Source: Microcaldota archaeon
GTDB taxonomy: Archaea; Micrarchaeota; Micrarchaeia; Anstonellales; Bilamarchaeaceae
Direction of reading: 5' to 3'
Assembly (NCBI GenBank): GCA_023247345.1
Contig: JAHFGR010000070.1
Location: 1 to 6,533 of the forward strand
Length of the DNA: 6,533 nt
Shown: positions 5,324-6,533 of the stretch, piece by piece
Position numbering within the stretch: the stretch's first letter is position 1
Layout of the letters: each line of letters opens with the position of its first letter
Notes under the pieces: generated by a model
The model's input: only the letters and a program-made list of their open reading frames with translations
Database searches by the model: none
What the model was told of the DNA's origin: nothing
Position numbers and translations under genes: made by a program

Positions 5324-5998
5324 TTATACAAACGCCGGCCGTACATAACGAATTATCTCAACTATTGCCCTATCATCAACATAACCAGATCTAGCGAGTG
5401 CAAGAACATCTGAAAGCATCATTTCTTCCCTAATCGGCAGCTTCGAATGTCGCATTAAAGCTGCAAGACTCCGCAGCGTTTCTCTTAACGCCTTTACATA
5501 GCATCTAAGAGGTGATGGCAAACCTAAATCTTCGATAGTATCTCTAGCACCTGATATTTGCGCTTGGCGAACCAGCTCTCCAAAATCCTGTTTTCCAAAA
5601 AGCGCATTTAATGCAGCTGCTCTTAAAAGTGCTTCGTCAACATTAAATGTAGTATCATTAACGTAAGTTTTTTCAACAAATTTCGCAAAAGGAACTTTTG
5701 TAGCATTGGCATTGTCATCGGAATGACAGATTATTGGGATGTCAGGAAAACTTTCATGAAACCAGCGCATTAATTCTAAACCGTTTGGGAAATTGGGCAT
5801 ATTAATATCAGATGAGAGAAGATCAAATGGTCTCCTTGCATCGTATCTTGTTTGTTCTTCTGTTATTAGTATTTTCGCCTCTTCTGGGCTATAGGCATTC
5901 CATCTCTGAAAATCTCGAAATGCACGCGCAGCGTAATCATGAATCTTTTGCATATCGTCAACAATTAATACGCGATGGGTTCTTTTAGTTGTTGCCAT
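5324..5998 (-). CDS. Response regulator with receiver domain and unassigned helical C-terminus
   Basis: A 224-residue protein. Residues about 8-130 form a CheY-like receiver: acidic pair Asp14-Asp15 in VLIVDD, phosphoacceptor Asp64 in LLSSDINMP, switch residue Ser93 in CHSDD, and Lys110 in FVEKTYV. All residues for phosphorylation by a histidine kinase are present. Residues about 131-224 look helical (RCYVKALRETLRSLAALMRHS, then EEMMLSDVLALARSGY) and match no DNA-binding, enzymatic or methyl-accepting output domain I know, so it probably signals through protein contacts. No kinase gene is in the window. ATG 5998 is supported by TTTAAAA 22 nt upstream and absence of a ribosome-binding site, a leaderless promoter. 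The TTGTCACGA motif lies both upstream, between this gene and the protease gene, and downstream, suggesting shared control; that link is inference. Confidence 0.9.
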   Translation of the reverse strand: MATTKRTHRVLIVDDMQKIHDYAARAFRDFQRWNAYSPEEAKILITEEQTRYDARRPFDLLSSDINMPNFPNGLELMRWFHESFPDIPIICHSDDNANATKVPFAKFVEKTYVNDTTFNVDEALLRAAALNALFGKQDFGELVRQAQISGARDTIEDLGLPSPLRCYVKALRETLRSLAALMRHSKLPIREEMMLSDVLALARSGYVDDRAIVEIIRYVRPAFV

Positions 5999-6020
5999 AG
6001 TAATAATATGTAAAAGAAGG

Positions 6021-6027
6021 TTTTAAA
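6021..6027 (-). promoter_or_regulatory. TATA box of the response-regulator gene (leaderless)
   Basis: TTTAAAA on the minus strand ends 22 nt before ATG 5998, the same spacing as at the gene starting at 1458, and no GGTG site intervenes. The transcript would start at the ATG. The TTGTCACGA copy at 6093-6106 lies about 65 bp upstream of this box. Confidence 0.6.
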
Positions 6028-6092
6028 CTGTTGCCATACTTGGATGTTTTTTCCTATGATCGCGCTGTTGGATCTGGCAACGCTGATAATGC

Positions 6093-6106
6093 TTTGTCAC
6101 GAAATT
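6093..6106. repeat. Third copy of the TTGTCACGAAATT motif
   Basis: TTGTCACGAAATT at 6094-6106 is identical over 13 bases to the copy at 5277-5289. It lies 2 bp past the stop of the protease gene and upstream of the response-regulator promoter. The two identical copies therefore flank the response-regulator gene. Confidence 0.55.
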
Positions 6107-6108
6107 AT

Positions 6109-6533
6109 TTACGCAGCTAACACTCTACTAAGATAATCATCAGTAAAAACCTTGGCCTCGTCAACGAGAGCATCGCCTAGATTGGACGGTGCTACTGCAG
6201 ACAGCCTAACCTTTCGAGGTGGATTTCTGTTAATTATAGAAAGCGGATCACCTGCAATGGCAAGAGTTTTGAAGATCCGATAACCCACATCATATTTTCC
6301 ATCTTCCGGAATAAACTTAGAGGGATCGAATGAAGGATTTAATGTATGTAAAACATTAGCAGCATAAAAGTTTGCAGCACCTTCACTAATCACATCGCTA
6401 CTAAGAAGTGGTTTATACGAATCGTTTTGGAACATTAGCACATGAATTAACTCATGCGCTATAAAAAAATCTGGCAGAGCTGATTCTCCCAGTTCATAAA
6501 CATTTAAACGAATGAATATATTAGGACGGTTCA
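6109..6533 (-). CDS. HExxH zinc metalloprotease-like protein, N-terminus outside the window
   Basis: The frame is open from base 6531 to TAA at 6109-6111, giving 140 C-terminal residues of an incomplete protein. HELIH (residues 26-30 of the visible part) is the zinc-binding and catalytic HExxH motif, preceded by hydrophobic DFFIA. Twenty residues after the second His comes SEGAANFYA, whose Glu would be the third zinc ligand, so the layout fits gluzincins (peptidase clan MA(E)), which cleave peptides with a zinc-bound water. The specific family cannot be told from this part. A shorter reading from GTG 6441 would cut off the HExxH motif and is wrong. No membrane segment is visible downstream of the motif. 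The last residues (DDYLSRVLAA) show no C-terminal domain. The gene ends 110 nt before the response-regulator start; substrate and location in the cell are unknown. Confidence 0.8.
   Translation of the reverse strand, partial: NRPNIFIRLNVYELGESALPDFFIAHELIHVLMFQNDSYKPLLSSDVISEGAANFYAANVLHTLNPSFDPSKFIPEDGKYDVGYRIFKTLAIAGDPLSIINRNPPRKVRLSAVAPSNLGDALVDEAKVFTDDYLSRVLAA

Noticed and set aside
5990..6038. Nine-base repeat GTTGCCATA at 5991-5999 and 6030-6038 near the response-regulator start
   Set aside because: The upstream copy would start a four-codon ORF (ATG to TAA) upstream of the TATA box, so it is not in the transcript; the repeat is short enough to be chance.
1..6533. CRISPR array, insertion sequence, rRNA or tRNA gene
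   Set aside because: No regularly spaced repeats, transposase, terminal inverted repeats or conserved RNA sequence seen on either strand.

Overview
The window looks archaeal, and every gene I can support lies on the minus strand. The evidence is an archaeal-type threonyl-tRNA synthetase (ThrRS) with the archaeal N-terminal editing domain, TATA-like boxes about 22 nt upstream of start codons (leaderless promoter geometry), GGTG/GGTGAT ribosome-binding sites and poly-T tracts after genes. The AT-rich, tightly packed layout would fit a small-genome (DPANN-like) archaeon, but that placement is a guess.

In minus-strand transcription order, from the right edge: (1) the C-terminal part of a HExxH metalloprotease-like protein (6109-6533, start outside the window). 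(2) A single-domain-like response regulator (5324-5998) with an intact receiver core, a leaderless promoter and no recognised output domain. (3) A 256-bp intergenic stretch (5068-5323) rich in signals: repeated TTGTCACGA motifs, a TATA box, two adjacent inverted-repeat structures and T-runs, possibly a small RNA gene. (4) A resolvase-type helix-turn-helix ORF broken by one extra base, followed with an ATGA overlap by a small HEAT-like protein (4693-4869). (5) A tight cluster 4643-1502: RelB-like antitoxin, a RelE-family toxin gene broken by an in-frame TAA, ThrRS, and a 77-residue basic protein that starts inside the ThrRS stop codon. (6) A long unrecognised protein (1458 to beyond the left edge) with its own leaderless promoter and a Lys-rich tail.

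The most striking item is the ThrRS. Besides the archaeal editing domain it carries a complete second domain of the YbaK/ProXp aminoacyl-tRNA deacylase superfamily in the linker before the catalytic core, giving about 800 residues instead of the usual 610-630. The position of the superfamily's catalytic lysine appears to hold histidine. The synthetase has no room for a promoter of its own outside the toxin remnant, so it is probably transcribed from the antitoxin promoter.
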